Shown here piece by piece: positions 21,789-32,354 of a stretch of 64,000 nt of DNA. Origin of the DNA: Vibrio sp. NTOU-M3. GTDB lineage: Bacteria > Pseudomonadota > Gammaproteobacteria > Enterobacterales > Vibrionaceae. The notes under the pieces are model-generated. The model saw only the letters and a list, made by a program, of their open reading frames with translations, did no database searches and had not been told where the DNA came from. The translations under genes were made by a program, and so were the position numbers. The stretch is taken from positions 2,604,001-2,668,000 of the forward strand of contig NZ_CP162100.1 of assembly GCF_040869035.1 (NCBI RefSeq). The letters are read 5' to 3'. Position 1 is the first letter of the stretch; each line of letters starts with the position of its first letter.

Positions 21789-22181
21789 TTAACGTTTAGA
21801 GAACTGTGGACGACGACGTGCTTTACGTAGACCAACTTTCTTACGTTCAACGCAACGAGCGTCACGAGTAACGTAACCAGCTGCACGTAGAGTAGGACGT
21901 AGAGACTCATCGTATTCCATTAGAGCACGAGTGATACCGTGACGGATAGCACCTGCTTGACCTGAAATACCGCCACCTTTAACAGTAACGTATAGGTCTA
22001 GTTTTTCAGTTAATTCAACTAGCTCAAGAGGCTGTTTAACAACCATGCGAGAAGTTGGACGACCGAAGTACTCATCAAGGCTACGCTTGTTGATTACGAT
22101 GTTGCCGCTGCCTGGTTTAATGAAAACACGTGCAGCTGAGCTTTTGCGACGGCCAGTGCCGTAGTATTGATTCTCTGCCAT
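21789..22181 (-). CDS. rpsI: 30S ribosomal protein S9
   Basis: Small-subunit protein whose C-terminal tail reaches the P-site tRNA. 130 residues, the usual length. Begins [15 protein letters not shown] and ends in the characteristic basic tail RRRPQFSKR. Second gene of the rplM-rpsI operon, 15 bases after rplM. Confidence 0.99.
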   Translation of the reverse strand: MAENQYYGTGRRKSSAARVFIKPGSGNIVINKRSLDEYFGRPTSRMVVKQPLELVELTEKLDLYVTVKGGGISGQAGAIRHGITRALMEYDESLRPTLRAAGYVTRDARCVERKKVGLRKARRRPQFSKR

Positions 22182-22196
22182 TTTCGAAATCCCCGA

Positions 22197-22625
22197 TTAG
22201 ATGTCTAGTACTTGTGGTTGTTGAGCAACATGGTTGTGCTCAGCGCCAGCGTAAACTTTCAGCTTACGGTACATAGCACGGCCTAGAGGACCACGTGGTA
22301 GCATACCTTTAACCGCTAGTTCAAGAGCCATTTCAGGCTTACGATCGATCAGCTTTTCAAAAGTGATTGATTTTAGGCCGCCTGGGAACTCAGAGTGACG
22401 GTAGTACACTTTGTTCTTAGCTTTGTTGCCAGTTACAGCAACTTTCTCAGCATTGATAACGATGATGTAATCACCAGTGTCAACGTGAGGAGTGTATTCA
22501 GCTTTGTGTTTGCCACGTAGGCGAGATGCAATTTCACTTGCTAGACGGCCAAGAGTTTTACCTTCAGCGTCTACAACGTACCAGTCGCGTTTTACAGTTT
22601 CTGGTTTAGCAACGAAAGTTTTCAT
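22197..22625 (-). CDS. rplM: 50S ribosomal protein L13
   Basis: Early-assembling large-subunit protein. 142 residues, the same as in E. coli; contains [18 protein letters not shown] and the MLPRGPLGR motif. First gene of the rplM-rpsI operon, with a leader of roughly 140 bases that can fold into several hairpins. Confidence 0.99.
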   Translation of the reverse strand: MKTFVAKPETVKRDWYVVDAEGKTLGRLASEIASRLRGKHKAEYTPHVDTGDYIIVINAEKVAVTGNKAKNKVYYRHSEFPGGLKSITFEKLIDRKPEMALELAVKGMLPRGPLGRAMYRKLKVYAGAEHNHVAQQPQVLDI

Positions 22626-22777
22626 GCTAATAATAACCCGTTAATTTAAATTTACACTTAAGGAGCATAGCTCCCACTGACTAAGAGCCCAGTCATCACC
22701 CCTTCGAGTGGTTGGCACTCTCGACCCTAAATTCCTGTAGAATTCGGTCTGCAGTAACGGTGGGTCGCAGGATTATA
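22626..22777 (-). promoter_or_regulatory. Promoter and structured leader of rplM-rpsI
   Basis: Minus strand has a perfect TATAAT at 22772-22777; the -35 is poor. A start near 22765 gives a leader of about 140 bases. Going downstream it can form a bulged hairpin (CGAGAGTG / CACTCG), then GACT / AGTC, then GGAGC-TAT-GCTCC about 30 bases before the start codon. Leaders of ribosomal protein operons are often autoregulatory; that this one is so is inference. Confidence 0.55.
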
Positions 22778-22859
22778 GAGAAGTCAGCTGAAAAAATCAC
22801 CTCTTTTTCCGCGAAAATATCATTTTTTTTCTTTGTACCGTTTTAGCTTAAATTTCGTA

Positions 22860-23969
22860 CTAACTTAAATGCTCTTTTGCCAAATAATCATGACTTTGCA
22901 TTTCTATTAAACGCGACTGACAACGCTTAAATTCAAATTCTAATTGACCAGAGCTGTATAACGCTTCTAATGCAACTTCTGCCGAAATGATTAACTTTAC
23001 GTTTCGCTCATAAAATTCATCAACCAGTGCTATAAAGCGGCGCGCAGCATCATCAATGCTATGATTCATATGCAAAACATCCGCTAATAGCACCGTGTGA
23101 TAGAGGCGAGAAATTTCAATATAATCATTTTGACTCCTCGCACTTTGGCACAGCTGAGCAAAGCTGGCATGTAACACACCATTAGATGCCGCTATCACAG
23201 GAACAGTTCGATGATTGATTTCGATTTCACACTGAATGTCTTTGTGTTCACCGACTAATTGCTCATAGTATCGAGTTAGGTTTTCACTTGCAGCGCGATC
23301 GAGAGGGAAATGATAGATCTCTGCTTGCTCTAACGTTCGTAATCGATAGTCGACCCCACTATCTACATTCAAAATCTCACAGTTTTCTTCAATTAACTGA
23401 ATAGCGGGTAAAAAGCGCGCGCGCTGTAAGCCATTGCGATAAAGATCTTGTGGAGGAATATTCGAGGTTGCCACCAAAATAACATCTCGAGCAAAGAGCT
23501 CTTGGAATAAATTCCCTAAAATCATTGCATCGGTGATATCTGATACAAAAAACTCGTCAAAGCAGATAATGTCTGTTTCAGTTTTAAATTTATCTGCTAC
23601 TGACTTTAAGGGATCACTGATTTCGCCTAAAGAACCTAATTCGTCATGCACGCGGTGCATGAAGCGGTGGAAATGAACTCGCATTTTGCGATTTCCTGGT
23701 AGCGTTTCGTAAAACGTGTCCATTAAATATGTTTTTCCACGCCCCACGCCCCCCCAAAAATAGAGCCCTTTAGGTGGAGGCGGGAGTTCTTGAGGCTTGC
23801 TCCATAAACGAGACCAAAGCCCGGTATTAACCTCTGATTTAGGTGTATTTTGAAAATCTATCAGATTCAAATAAAGTTGATTTAACGCCTTAATCGCTTG
23901 TAGTTGCGCGTCGTCTTTTTGAAAACCGTGTTCTTTCAAGTCAAAGTGATATTTTTCTATCGGCGTCAT
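22860..23969 (-). CDS. zapE: Cell division ATPase ZapE
   Basis: AFG1-like AAA ATPase that associates with the Z ring in E. coli. 369 residues from the ATG at 23969 (MTPIEKYHFDL); a longer reading adds a hydrophobic stretch that is not typical of the family. Walker A is GGVGRGKT (about residues 70-77), and Walker B is in ICFDEFFVSD. It is divergent from zapG, in the conserved neighbourhood degS-degQ-zapG-zapE-rplM-rpsI. Confidence 0.95.
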   Translation of the reverse strand: MTPIEKYHFDLKEHGFQKDDAQLQAIKALNQLYLNLIDFQNTPKSEVNTGLWSRLWSKPQELPPPPKGLYFWGGVGRGKTYLMDTFYETLPGNRKMRVHFHRFMHRVHDELGSLGEISDPLKSVADKFKTETDIICFDEFFVSDITDAMILGNLFQELFARDVILVATSNIPPQDLYRNGLQRARFLPAIQLIEENCEILNVDSGVDYRLRTLEQAEIYHFPLDRAASENLTRYYEQLVGEHKDIQCEIEINHRTVPVIAASNGVLHASFAQLCQSARSQNDYIEISRLYHTVLLADVLHMNHSIDDAARRFIALVDEFYERNVKLIISAEVALEALYSSGQLEFEFKRCQSRLIEMQSHDYLAKEHLS

Positions 23970-24127
23970 TGGTATACAACCTATTAGGAATATAAGAGGA
24001 GTAAAGAGCAGCAAATAAAGCGCATTCATTTCCCTTTATTGACTCAGTTTGTCATAGTACCATGTCCATCGAACATGTGTAACCACTCGGTAAAAAACAT
24101 GTTAAATAACAATGATAAGGAGCAAAT

Positions 24128-24577
24128 ATGCCTTGGATTTACGCCGTAATAGGTTTGTTAGTTGGCGCAGTTTTAGGAATTATCATCGCGCGAATCACGA
24201 CCCCAGGATACAAGAAGCAAAAAAGCGTCCAAAAAGAACTGGACAAAGCAAAATTTGAATTGGAACAGCAAAAACAAGATCTTGCGGATCACTTTGCGCA
24301 AACCGCAGAAATGCTGGACTCTCTAGGTAAAGAATACACAAAAATTTACCAACATATGGCAAAAACATCTGCAGAATTGCTGCCTAATGTTCCAGATCAA
24401 GACAATCCATTTAACAAAAAAATTGCGGAACATAGCGAAGAAAAAGTAGAACACGAAGTTAATTCGAAAATAGAAGAAGCGCCAAAAGACTACGCTTCTG
24501 GTGCGACAGGCTTACTTAAAGAGCCAGAAAAAGAAACATTGAGCTCGGAAGACGCCGTCACCGCCAAAGCATCATAA
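24128..24577 (+). CDS. zapG: Division and envelope protein ZapG (YhcB, DUF1043)
   Basis: Inner-membrane protein linked in E. coli to division and envelope growth. 149 residues: one N-terminal membrane segment (about 3-23), a coiled coil with many Lys, Glu and Gln (about 32-85) and a low-complexity acidic tail. An AAGGAG ribosome site lies ahead. The conserved LLPNVPDQDNPF stretch supports the family call. Confidence 0.93.
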   Translation: MPWIYAVIGLLVGAVLGIIIARITTPGYKKQKSVQKELDKAKFELEQQKQDLADHFAQTAEMLDSLGKEYTKIYQHMAKTSAELLPNVPDQDNPFNKKIAEHSEEKVEHEVNSKIEEAPKDYASGATGLLKEPEKETLSSEDAVTAKAS

Positions 24578-24705
24578 AGCAATTTTGTATAATAGATGAA
24601 CTTTGCAAAGGTTTTTAAGTCATAACTCTCAGCAGTACCTTGTGAATTCTTATTTCTCAAACAAATACAGAATCAAAAGGTCTTGAATAACATAGGAGTT
24701 ATCAG

Positions 24706-26073
24706 ATGAAAAAACCTTTGCTTGCTTTAACCGTCTTATCATTAAGCTTAAGTTCAATCATCACCCCCATACCAGTCTCAGCCGCATTACCGCTAGCCGT
24801 TAACGGTGAACAACTTCCTAGCTTAGCGCCAATGCTAGAACGGGTAACACCCGCCGTTGTCAGTATTGCTGTTGAAGGTACTCAAGTTTCCAAGCAACGC
24901 ATTCCTGAGCAATTCCGCTTTTTCTTTGGCCCAGAGTTTCCAGCCGAACAAATCCAAGAACGCCCTTTCCGTGGTCTTGGCTCTGGCGTCATTATTAATG
25001 CAAAAAAAGGCCATGTCGTCACCAACTACCATGTAATTAATGGTGCAGAGAAAATCCGAGTGAAGCTGCATGACGGACGAGAGTATGATGCAGAGCTTAT
25101 CGGTGGCGATCAGCAATCTGATATCGCTTTACTCAAGTTAGAAAAAGCAAAAAATCTAACTGAAATAAAGATTTCCGATTCAGATAAACTGCGCGTCGGT
25201 GATTTTAGTGTTGCCATCGGTAATCCATTTGGTCTTGGGCAAACCGTTACCTCTGGTATTGTTTCAGCATTAGGTCGTAGCGGACTTAACGTAGAAAACC
25301 TTGAAAACTTCATCCAAACAGACGCTGCAATTAACAGTGGTAACTCTGGAGGGGCTTTAGTGAACCTAAATGGTGAGCTTATCGGTATTAACACGGCGAT
25401 TCTTGGCCCGAATGGCGGAAACGTTGGTATTGGTTTTGCTATCCCATCAAATATGATGAAGAACTTAACGGAGCAAATTCTCGAGTTTGGCGAAGTAAAA
25501 CGCGGCATGTTAGGGGTTCAAGGCGGAGAAATAACCTCTGAATTGGCCGAAGCGCTCGGTTATGAATCGAGTAAAGGCGCTTTTGTCAGCCAAGTGGTGC
25601 CAGAAAGTGCAGCCGATAAAGCAGGTCTAAAAGCTGGTGACATTATTGTGTCAATCAATAACAAGAGTATTGATACTTTTGGTGAACTGCGAGCAAAAGT
25701 TGCCACCTTAGGCGCCGGTAAGAAAATCACTTTAGGGGTGGTTCGGGATGGCAAGAAACAAACCTTCAATGTCACTTTAGGCGAACAATCTGATGTGAAA
25801 ACAACAGCAGATAAACTGCATGACGGATTGGCAGGCGCGGAGCTAACCAATACGATTGCTAATGACCCGATCTCTGGCGTGAAAGTAACGTCTGTTACCA
25901 AAGGTTCTCCTGCGGAAGCATACCAACTACAAGCCGATGACATTATTATTGGTGTTAACCGTCACCGAGTGAAAAACCTTGCGGAATTCAGAAAGATTCT
26001 AGATAAAAAACCGGGAGTGCTTGCATTGAATATTCAACGCGGCGATCGCACTATTTATCTAGTTGTTCGATAA
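24706..26073 (+). CDS. degQ: Periplasmic serine protease DegQ
   Basis: HtrA-family protease and chaperone of the periplasm. 455 residues: signal peptide (about 1-26), trypsin-like domain with catalytic H109, D139 and S214 (in GNSGG), then two PDZ domains (about 265-355 and 370-450). Two PDZ domains and a cleavable signal peptide distinguish it from DegS. DegP versus DegQ is decided by the shorter Q-loop region and by the degS neighbour; I am fairly sure of DegQ. Confidence 0.93.
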   Translation: MKKPLLALTVLSLSLSSIITPIPVSAALPLAVNGEQLPSLAPMLERVTPAVVSIAVEGTQVSKQRIPEQFRFFFGPEFPAEQIQERPFRGLGSGVIINAKKGHVVTNYHVINGAEKIRVKLHDGREYDAELIGGDQQSDIALLKLEKAKNLTEIKISDSDKLRVGDFSVAIGNPFGLGQTVTSGIVSALGRSGLNVENLENFIQTDAAINSGNSGGALVNLNGELIGINTAILGPNGGNVGIGFAIPSNMMKNLTEQILEFGEVKRGMLGVQGGEITSELAEALGYESSKGAFVSQVVPESAADKAGLKAGDIIVSINNKSIDTFGELRAKVATLGAGKKITLGVVRDGKKQTFNVTLGEQSDVKTTADKLHDGLAGAELTNTIANDPISGVKVTSVTKGSPAEAYQLQADDIIIGVNRHRVKNLAEFRKILDKKPGVLALNIQRGDRTIYLVVR

Positions 26074-26093
26074 AATGACGTGATATTGACTTT

Positions 26094-26124
26094 AAAGGAC
26101 AGTGCTCCACCGCACTGTCCTTTT
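26094..26124 (+). terminator. Intrinsic terminator of degQ
   Basis: Stem AAAGGACAGTGC / GCACTGTCCTTT with a six-base loop, followed by a T-rich tract. It sits between degQ and degS, so degS probably has its own promoter in the remaining 65 bases or depends on read-through. Confidence 0.85.
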
Positions 26125-26189
26125 ATTATTTTTTCATCTAATGCTATTCTTCATCATTCACGAGTTTTCTATCCGGAGTTGAAGAAGGT

Positions 26190-27254
26190 ATGATCCCATT
26201 TTTGCTAAGATCTGTCGGTTTAGGTTTAGCAACGGCTGCACTTCTTTTGTTGTTAGTGCCCTCTTTACGCTCAAATGTACTACCAGATCAAGCTCAAAGC
26301 ACCGGAATCGATATCAACTCCCAACAAATTTCGTTTAATCAAGCAGTGCGTAGAGCTGCGCCCGCAGTAGTCAACATCTATAGCCGGAAATACACCGAAA
26401 ATAATAGAACACAACTTTCAACTCAAGGATTGGGGTCGGGCGTCATTGTCAGTGAAAAAGGCTATATCATCACCAATTACCATGTTGTAGCCAAAGCCGA
26501 CCAAATCATTGTATTGCTTCAAGACGGCCGTGTTGCTGCCGCTCAATTAGTCGGTAAAGATCGACGAACAGATATCGCAATCCTTCGTATCGAAGGAACA
26601 AACCTACCAGTTATTCCACTCAATTCAGAGTATTCACCAACCGTTGGTGATGTCGTACTTGCTATCGGTAACCCTTATAACCTAGGCCAAACAACAACGT
26701 TTGGTATCATCTCAGCGACTGGTCGCTCATCGATTAGTGCGGACGGACGCCAAGCCTTCATTCAAACCGACGCTGCAATTAATGAAGGTAACTCAGGTGG
26801 CGCTTTGGTCAATACTCGTGGTGAGCTGGTTGGTATTAACACCGCCTCTTTCCAGCAAGCGACTGAACTTGAGACGTATGGAATTTCTTTTGCAATCCCA
26901 TATGCACTAGCAAACAAAATTATGCAAAAGATCATTGCTGACGGTCGCGTGATTCGTGGTTATATTGGAATTGATGGCCAAGATATTAACCAATTGACTG
27001 CTCGTCTCTTAGGCAATGACCATTTAGGCGGTATTATTGTGTTAGGGATTGATCCAAATGGACCTGCTGCAAAAGCAGGGTTTAAAGCGCAAGACATCAT
27101 TCTAAAAATTGGTGGTCAAAAGATAAATGGCAAACAAAGTGTGATGGATATCGTGACCGAATTGCGCCCTGGAACTCAGACCGATATTTTAATACTTCGG
27201 CAGGGAGAAGAGATGACGTTACAAGTCACCATCGCAGAAGACCCCAGAGATTAG
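26190..27254 (+). CDS. degS: Site-1 protease DegS of the sigma-E response
   Basis: Membrane-anchored HtrA protease that cleaves the anti-sigma factor RseA when its PDZ domain binds misfolded outer-membrane protein C-termini. 354 residues: an uncleaved N-terminal membrane anchor (about 5-25), catalytic H98, D128 and S202, and one PDZ domain (about 255-345). The single PDZ domain and the anchor separate it from DegQ. Confidence 0.96.
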   Translation: MIPFLLRSVGLGLATAALLLLLVPSLRSNVLPDQAQSTGIDINSQQISFNQAVRRAAPAVVNIYSRKYTENNRTQLSTQGLGSGVIVSEKGYIITNYHVVAKADQIIVLLQDGRVAAAQLVGKDRRTDIAILRIEGTNLPVIPLNSEYSPTVGDVVLAIGNPYNLGQTTTFGIISATGRSSISADGRQAFIQTDAAINEGNSGGALVNTRGELVGINTASFQQATELETYGISFAIPYALANKIMQKIIADGRVIRGYIGIDGQDINQLTARLLGNDHLGGIIVLGIDPNGPAAKAGFKAQDIILKIGGQKINGKQSVMDIVTELRPGTQTDILILRQGEEMTLQVTIAEDPRD

Positions 27255-27255
27255 T

Positions 27256-27289
27256 AAAAAAATCCCCTGCTTAGCAGGGGATTTTTTTT
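27256..27289. terminator. Bidirectional terminator between degS and parC
   Basis: Stem AATCCCCTGC / GCAGGGGATT with A-run on the left and T-run on the right; it can end both degS (plus) and parC (minus), which converge here. Confidence 0.92.
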
Positions 27290-27291
27290 AC

Positions 27292-29565
27292 TTAGTCATT
27301 CAACGATTCTTGCTCTGAAGACTGTTCAAGCTCTATACGTGTCACCCTCTGTAAACCTCTTGGTAATAATCCACCTCTGCGTCCACGTTCACCACGGAAG
27401 TTTTCAAGATCAGACGGCTTAAGACCAAGCTTACGTTTACCCGCATACAAAGTTACCGAAGCACCTTGTGGTAAAGCTAACAAGTGAGAGACAAACTCTT
27501 CACGTTCTTTAGCTTTCGCTGCAGGGATATTGATGATCTTATTCCCTTTACCTTTACCTAACTGTGGGAGGTCTTTGATTGGAAACAGCAACATACGGCC
27601 TTGATTAGTAATAGCTAAGATCTCATCGCTATCTAAATCACGAATCGCATAAGGCGTCATCACTTCAGAGTTTGCAGGCAGAGTCACCAATGCTTTACCG
27701 CTGCGGTTCTTCGATAGCAAATCAGAACCTTTACATACAAAGCCGTAACCTGCATCAGAACCCACCAGCCATAGCTGCTCTTCTTCACCCATGATCACTT
27801 GGCGAATGCTGCTGCCAGCAGTGATATTCAAGCGACCAGTAATTGGCTCACCTTGGCTTCTCGCCGACGGCAATGAATGTGACTCAAGTGAATAGCTTCG
27901 ACCGTCACTGCCAAAGAACACCGCCTGCTGGTTACTCTTACCACGTGCATGCGCTAGGTATTTGTCACCAGACTTGTAGCTTAAGCCTTCTGCATCCACA
28001 TCGTGGCCTTTCGCGTGACGAATCCAACCTTTCTCAGAAAGCACAACCGTGATTGGCTCACTTGGTATTAGATCTCGTTCAGTCAACGCTTTTGCTTCTG
28101 CACGTTCAACCATCGGAGAACGACGGTCATCACCGTATTTCTCTGCGTCTGCTTTGATTTCTTTCTTCAGTAGTGTGTTCAGACGACGCTCAGAACCTAG
28201 TAGCTGTTCTAGCTTTTCACGTTCTTTTTCTAGCTCGTCTTGCTCACCACGGATCTTCATCTCTTCTAGTTTTGCTAGGTGACGAAGTTTAGTATCTAGA
28301 ATCGCATCCGCTTGGATATCGGTGATGCCAAAGCGTTCCATCAGCACTGCTTTTGGATCGTCTTCAGTACGAATGATCTCAATCACTTCATCTAGGTTTA
28401 GGTAAGCAACCAACAAACCTTCCAAGATGTGTAGACGAGCCATTACTTTGTCTAGGCGGTGTTGTAGACGGCGACGTACAGTCGTGCGACGGAACTCGAT
28501 CCACTCAGACAGAATTTGAACCAGACCTTTAACTTGAGGACGGTTATCCAAACCAATCATGTTCAAGTTAACACGGTAGCTGCGCTCAAGATCGGTTGAA
28601 GCGAACAAGTGGTTCATCAACAGATCGCAATCTACGCGATTTGACTTCGGAACCACAACGATACGCGTTGGGTTCTCGTGATCCGATTCATCGCGAAGGT
28701 CGTCAACCATTGGCAGCTTCTTAGCGCGCATTTGGTTTGCGATTTGCTCAAGCAGTTTCGCACCTGATACTTGGTGTGGCAGAGAAGTGATAACGATATC
28801 TGTACCTTCTTTGTGCCATACCGCGCGCATCTTGATGCTGCCGCGACCGTTACGGTAAATCTTCTCAATATCCGCTTGCGGCGAAATGATTTCTGCTTCT
28901 GTCGGGTAGTCTGGGCCTTTAACGAACTGCATCACATCTGGCAGTTCCGCTTTCGGGTTGTCGATCAAATGGATGGTTGCATCCGCCACTTCACGAACGT
29001 TGTGAGGTGGAATATCTGTCGCCATACCAACCGCGATACCAGTAACACCATTTAGCAGGATATGAGGCAGACGTGCTGGCAACATTTGTGGCTCTTTCAT
29101 CGTGCCATCAAAGTTAGGTTGCCATTCAACCGTACCCTGACCTAGTTCGCCCAGCAGTACTTCGGCAAACTTAGATAGTTTTGCTTCGGTATAACGCATT
29201 GCCGCGAATGATTTCGGATCGTCTGGCGCACCCCAGTTACCCTGACCGTCAACCAATGGGTAACGGTAAGAGAATGGTTGTGCCATCAATACCATCGCTT
29301 CGTAACACGCAGAGTCACCATGCGGGTGGTATTTACCCAGTACGTCACCAACGGTACGTGCTGATTTTTTGTATTTCGCTGATGCCGAAAGACCAAGTTC
29401 CGACATTGCGTAAATGATGCGTCGTTGAACCGGCTTCAAACCATCGCCAATGTATGGCAATGCGCGGTCCATGATTACGTACATCGAGTAGTTCAGATAA
29501 GCGTCTTCGGTGAACTTGCGCATTGGCAACTGTTCAACGCCATCGTAAGTAATTTCTGTAGACAT
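27292..29565 (-). CDS. parC: DNA topoisomerase IV subunit A
   Basis: DNA-cleaving subunit of topoisomerase IV, which decatenates daughter chromosomes. 757 residues. The catalytic tyrosine is Y125 (in AAMRYTE). The quinolone-determining region keeps the susceptible-type residues S85 and E89 ([10 protein letters not shown]), equivalent to E. coli S80 and E84. It lies three bases after parE and is probably co-transcribed. The C-terminal beta-pinwheel is full length. Confidence 0.98.
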   Translation of the reverse strand: MSTEITYDGVEQLPMRKFTEDAYLNYSMYVIMDRALPYIGDGLKPVQRRIIYAMSELGLSASAKYKKSARTVGDVLGKYHPHGDSACYEAMVLMAQPFSYRYPLVDGQGNWGAPDDPKSFAAMRYTEAKLSKFAEVLLGELGQGTVEWQPNFDGTMKEPQMLPARLPHILLNGVTGIAVGMATDIPPHNVREVADATIHLIDNPKAELPDVMQFVKGPDYPTEAEIISPQADIEKIYRNGRGSIKMRAVWHKEGTDIVITSLPHQVSGAKLLEQIANQMRAKKLPMVDDLRDESDHENPTRIVVVPKSNRVDCDLLMNHLFASTDLERSYRVNLNMIGLDNRPQVKGLVQILSEWIEFRRTTVRRRLQHRLDKVMARLHILEGLLVAYLNLDEVIEIIRTEDDPKAVLMERFGITDIQADAILDTKLRHLAKLEEMKIRGEQDELEKEREKLEQLLGSERRLNTLLKKEIKADAEKYGDDRRSPMVERAEAKALTERDLIPSEPITVVLSEKGWIRHAKGHDVDAEGLSYKSGDKYLAHARGKSNQQAVFFGSDGRSYSLESHSLPSARSQGEPITGRLNITAGSSIRQVIMGEEEQLWLVGSDAGYGFVCKGSDLLSKNRSGKALVTLPANSEVMTPYAIRDLDSDEILAITNQGRMLLFPIKDLPQLGKGKGNKIINIPAAKAKEREEFVSHLLALPQGASVTLYAGKRKLGLKPSDLENFRGERGRRGGLLPRGLQRVTRIELEQSSEQESLND

Positions 29566-29568
29566 CCG

Positions 29569-31449
29569 TTAAACCTCTGCCATATCGCCGTTGTTTTGTA
29601 GCCAAGAACGACGATCATCTGCTCGTTTCTTACCAAGCAGCATGTCCATCATTTCCATGGTCGCCGCCGAGTCATCAATAGTTAACTGAACCAGACGACG
29701 CGTGTTTGGATCCATGGTTGTTTCGCGCAACTGAAGTGGGTTCATCTCACCCAGACCTTTGAATCGTTGCACGTTGATTTTGGCTTTCTTCTTCGACAAG
29801 CGCTCTAGTACGCCATCTTTTTCGTCATCGTCTAGGGCATAGAATACTTCTTTGCCACAGTCGATACGGTACAGAGGCGGCATCGCTACGTAGATATGAC
29901 CGGCTTCAACCAGCGCACGGAAGTGACGAGTAAACAGAGCACACAATAGCGTTGCGATGTGTAGACCATCCGAGTCCGCATCGGCAAGGATACAGATCTT
30001 ACCGTAACGCAGGCTGTCTAGGTTGTCGCTGTCTGGGTCGATACCCAAAGCAACTGAGATGTCGTGGACCTCTTGAGATGCAAGCACTTGGTCTGCAGAG
30101 ACTTCCCACGTATTCAGGATCTTACCGCGCAGTGGCATCACCGCTTGGAACTCACGATCACGTGCTTGTTTAGCAGAACCGCCCGCCGAGTCACCCTCCA
30201 CGAAGAAGATTTCGGTGCGGTTAAGGTCTTGCACAGAACAGTCGGTCAGTTTGCCTGGTAGTGCAGGACCTGATGCGACCTTCTTACGCACAACCTTTTT
30301 GCTCGCGCGCATACGACGGTGGGCATTCGCGATACATACTTCAGCTAACTGCTCAGCCAGTTGTGGCTTTTCGTTCAACCATAGGCTGAATGCATCTTTT
30401 ACTACACCAGAGACAAAGGCAGCCGTTTGACGAGAAGACAAACGCTCTTTGGTTTGACCGGCAAACTGCGGGTCTTGAATCTTAACTGACAGTACGTAAG
30501 AACAGCGGTCGAAAACGTCATCACCCGTTAGCTTCACGCCGCGAGGCAATAAGTTGCGGAATTCACAGAACTCACGCATTGCATCAAGCAAGCCTTGGCG
30601 TAGACCGTTTACGTGTGTACCACCTTGTGCGGTTGGGATAAGGTTCACGTAACTTTCCGTGATCATCTCGCCGCCTTCTGGCTGCCAAATTACCGCCCAG
30701 TTTGCCGCTTCGGTTTCAGCTGAGAATTCACCAGTAAATGGTTCTTCAGGGAGAACTGGGTAACCTTTCACACCTTCCGCTAGATAGTCTTTCAGGCCAT
30801 CTTCGTAATGCCATTTGTAGTCTTTGTTGTTTACTTTATCGGTAAACGTAATCTCTAGACCCGGGCAAAGTACTGCTTTCGCACGTAGGTTGTTCACCAG
30901 ACGCGTAACAGAGAAGTTTGCGGAATCAAAGTACTTTGCATCTGGCCAGAAGTGTACACTGGTACCACGGTTGCGACGGCCACATGTGCCCGTAACCGTT
31001 AGGTCAGAAACCTTATCACCGTGTTCAAAGGCAATCTCATACACTTGACCGTCACGACGGACGGTCACTTCAACACGCTTAGACAACGCGTTTACTACTG
31101 AGATACCTACACCGTGTAGACCACCAGAGAATTGGTAGTTCTTATTAGAGAATTTACCACCCGCATGAAGTTTACATAAAATCAGCTCAACGCCTGATAC
31201 CTTCTCTTCAGGGTGAATATCGACAGGCATGCCACGGCCATCATCAACCACTTCTAATGATTGGTCTGCATGAAGAATTACTTGAACCTTTGTTGCATGT
31301 CCGGCTAGCGCTTCATCGACACTGTTATCGATAACCTCTTGGCCCAAGTGATTTGGGCGCGCTGTATCCGTATACATCCCTGGTCGGCGACGTACTGGCT
31401 CTAAACCATTAAGAACCTCAATGGCTCCAGCATTATATTGTTCAGTCAT
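29569..31449 (-). CDS. parE: DNA topoisomerase IV subunit B
   Basis: ATPase subunit of topoisomerase IV. 626 residues: GHKL ATPase domain with DNSVDEA and GGLHGVG, a transducer domain, and the TOPRIM domain with EGDSAGG. The length of about 630 rather than about 800, and the parC neighbour, separate it from GyrB. Confidence 0.98.
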   Translation of the reverse strand: MTEQYNAGAIEVLNGLEPVRRRPGMYTDTARPNHLGQEVIDNSVDEALAGHATKVQVILHADQSLEVVDDGRGMPVDIHPEEKVSGVELILCKLHAGGKFSNKNYQFSGGLHGVGISVVNALSKRVEVTVRRDGQVYEIAFEHGDKVSDLTVTGTCGRRNRGTSVHFWPDAKYFDSANFSVTRLVNNLRAKAVLCPGLEITFTDKVNNKDYKWHYEDGLKDYLAEGVKGYPVLPEEPFTGEFSAETEAANWAVIWQPEGGEMITESYVNLIPTAQGGTHVNGLRQGLLDAMREFCEFRNLLPRGVKLTGDDVFDRCSYVLSVKIQDPQFAGQTKERLSSRQTAAFVSGVVKDAFSLWLNEKPQLAEQLAEVCIANAHRRMRASKKVVRKKVASGPALPGKLTDCSVQDLNRTEIFFVEGDSAGGSAKQARDREFQAVMPLRGKILNTWEVSADQVLASQEVHDISVALGIDPDSDNLDSLRYGKICILADADSDGLHIATLLCALFTRHFRALVEAGHIYVAMPPLYRIDCGKEVFYALDDDEKDGVLERLSKKKAKINVQRFKGLGEMNPLQLRETTMDPNTRRLVQLTIDDSAATMEMMDMLLGKKRADDRRSWLQNNGDMAEV

Positions 31450-31532
31450 AATACGGAATATCGTTCTAGAAATTGAAACGGTTACTTTGCAGATGAATTA
31501 TGAAGCTTATTATTATTTCGGCTAAAAATTTA

Positions 31533-31558
31533 ACAAAAACGCTGCTTTTATCAGCGTT
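31533..31558 (-). terminator. Probable terminator between yqiA and parE
   Basis: Minus strand AACGCTG / CAGCGTT, seven-base loop, then TTTTTGTTAAATTT. It lies in the 277-base gap 31450-31726, suggesting that parE-parC has its own promoter in the last 80 bases of the gap; I see no gene there. Confidence 0.65.
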
Positions 31559-31726
31559 CTTGACTGCAATAGTCTAGGGGAAACATAGTCTGGAAGAGAC
31601 ATGTTCATGTCAAGTGGGATAAGTAAGTAACTAGCAAAATTATGACTCCTCCCTCAATGACAAGCCTAGTAAAAAAGCATTATGAGAGATCGGTGTCGCT
31701 TAATTAAGCACCACTATGTTGCAAGC

Positions 31727-32308
31727 TTATAGTTGTAAAAATTCGATAATTTGCTGGTGATAACGTTCAAACCCAACAAAGCTATGATCACCACCAGCCT
31801 CAACGGTCTGCTTTGAAGCTGAGAACTTTTCAACCGCCTGGCGGTAATCAAGAACCTCATCTTCTTCTTGTTGTAGCAACCAAAAATGTTCAGGGGTCTG
31901 AATTCGACCCACATCGAGAGCTTTCAATTCATCAATGTGCTTTGGTTGCAATTCATAAGTTTCGTGCGTGTATGGGTTTTGTTGTTCACCAAGGTAGTCA
32001 ATCAACAACTCGTATGGCTTAACCGCCGGGTTCACTACCACCGCTCGAAAGCCAAATTTATCATTAAGCCAAGTTGAAAGGTATCCTCCCAACGAGCTAC
32101 CAACCAAACCAATATTAAAGTCATCTTTATATTTCGAGACAATATTCAGTAAACATTGTGCCGCTTCAGCCGGAAAACATGGTAATTGCGGCACAACCAC
32201 CTTGATATCAGGTCGATGCAGCTCACAATACTCTTTCATTTGATTTGCTTTCACAGACAGAGGAGAGCTGTTAAATCCATGAATATACAAAAGCAGAGAA
32301 GGTTTCAT
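31727..32308 (-). CDS. yqiA: Esterase YqiA (alpha/beta hydrolase)
   Basis: Small alpha/beta hydrolase; the E. coli protein hydrolyses short acyl esters and CoA thioesters. 193 residues. Nucleophile elbow GSSLGGY, the C-terminal acid in a stretch of Glu/Asp (EEDEVLDY) and the catalytic histidine in GGDHSF. Sits between cpdA and parE as in E. coli. Confidence 0.92.
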   Translation of the reverse strand: MKPSLLLYIHGFNSSPLSVKANQMKEYCELHRPDIKVVVPQLPCFPAEAAQCLLNIVSKYKDDFNIGLVGSSLGGYLSTWLNDKFGFRAVVVNPAVKPYELLIDYLGEQQNPYTHETYELQPKHIDELKALDVGRIQTPEHFWLLQQEEDEVLDYRQAVEKFSASKQTVEAGGDHSFVGFERYHQQIIEFLQL

Positions 32309-32354
32309 AGCGTCATAAGTTTAAGTAAGTGAATATTTTGAAAAGTTAACAAGC

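Noticed and set aside
29291-29330. Quinolone-resistance change in ParC
   Set aside because: Positions 85 and 89 carry the susceptible-type Ser and Glu.
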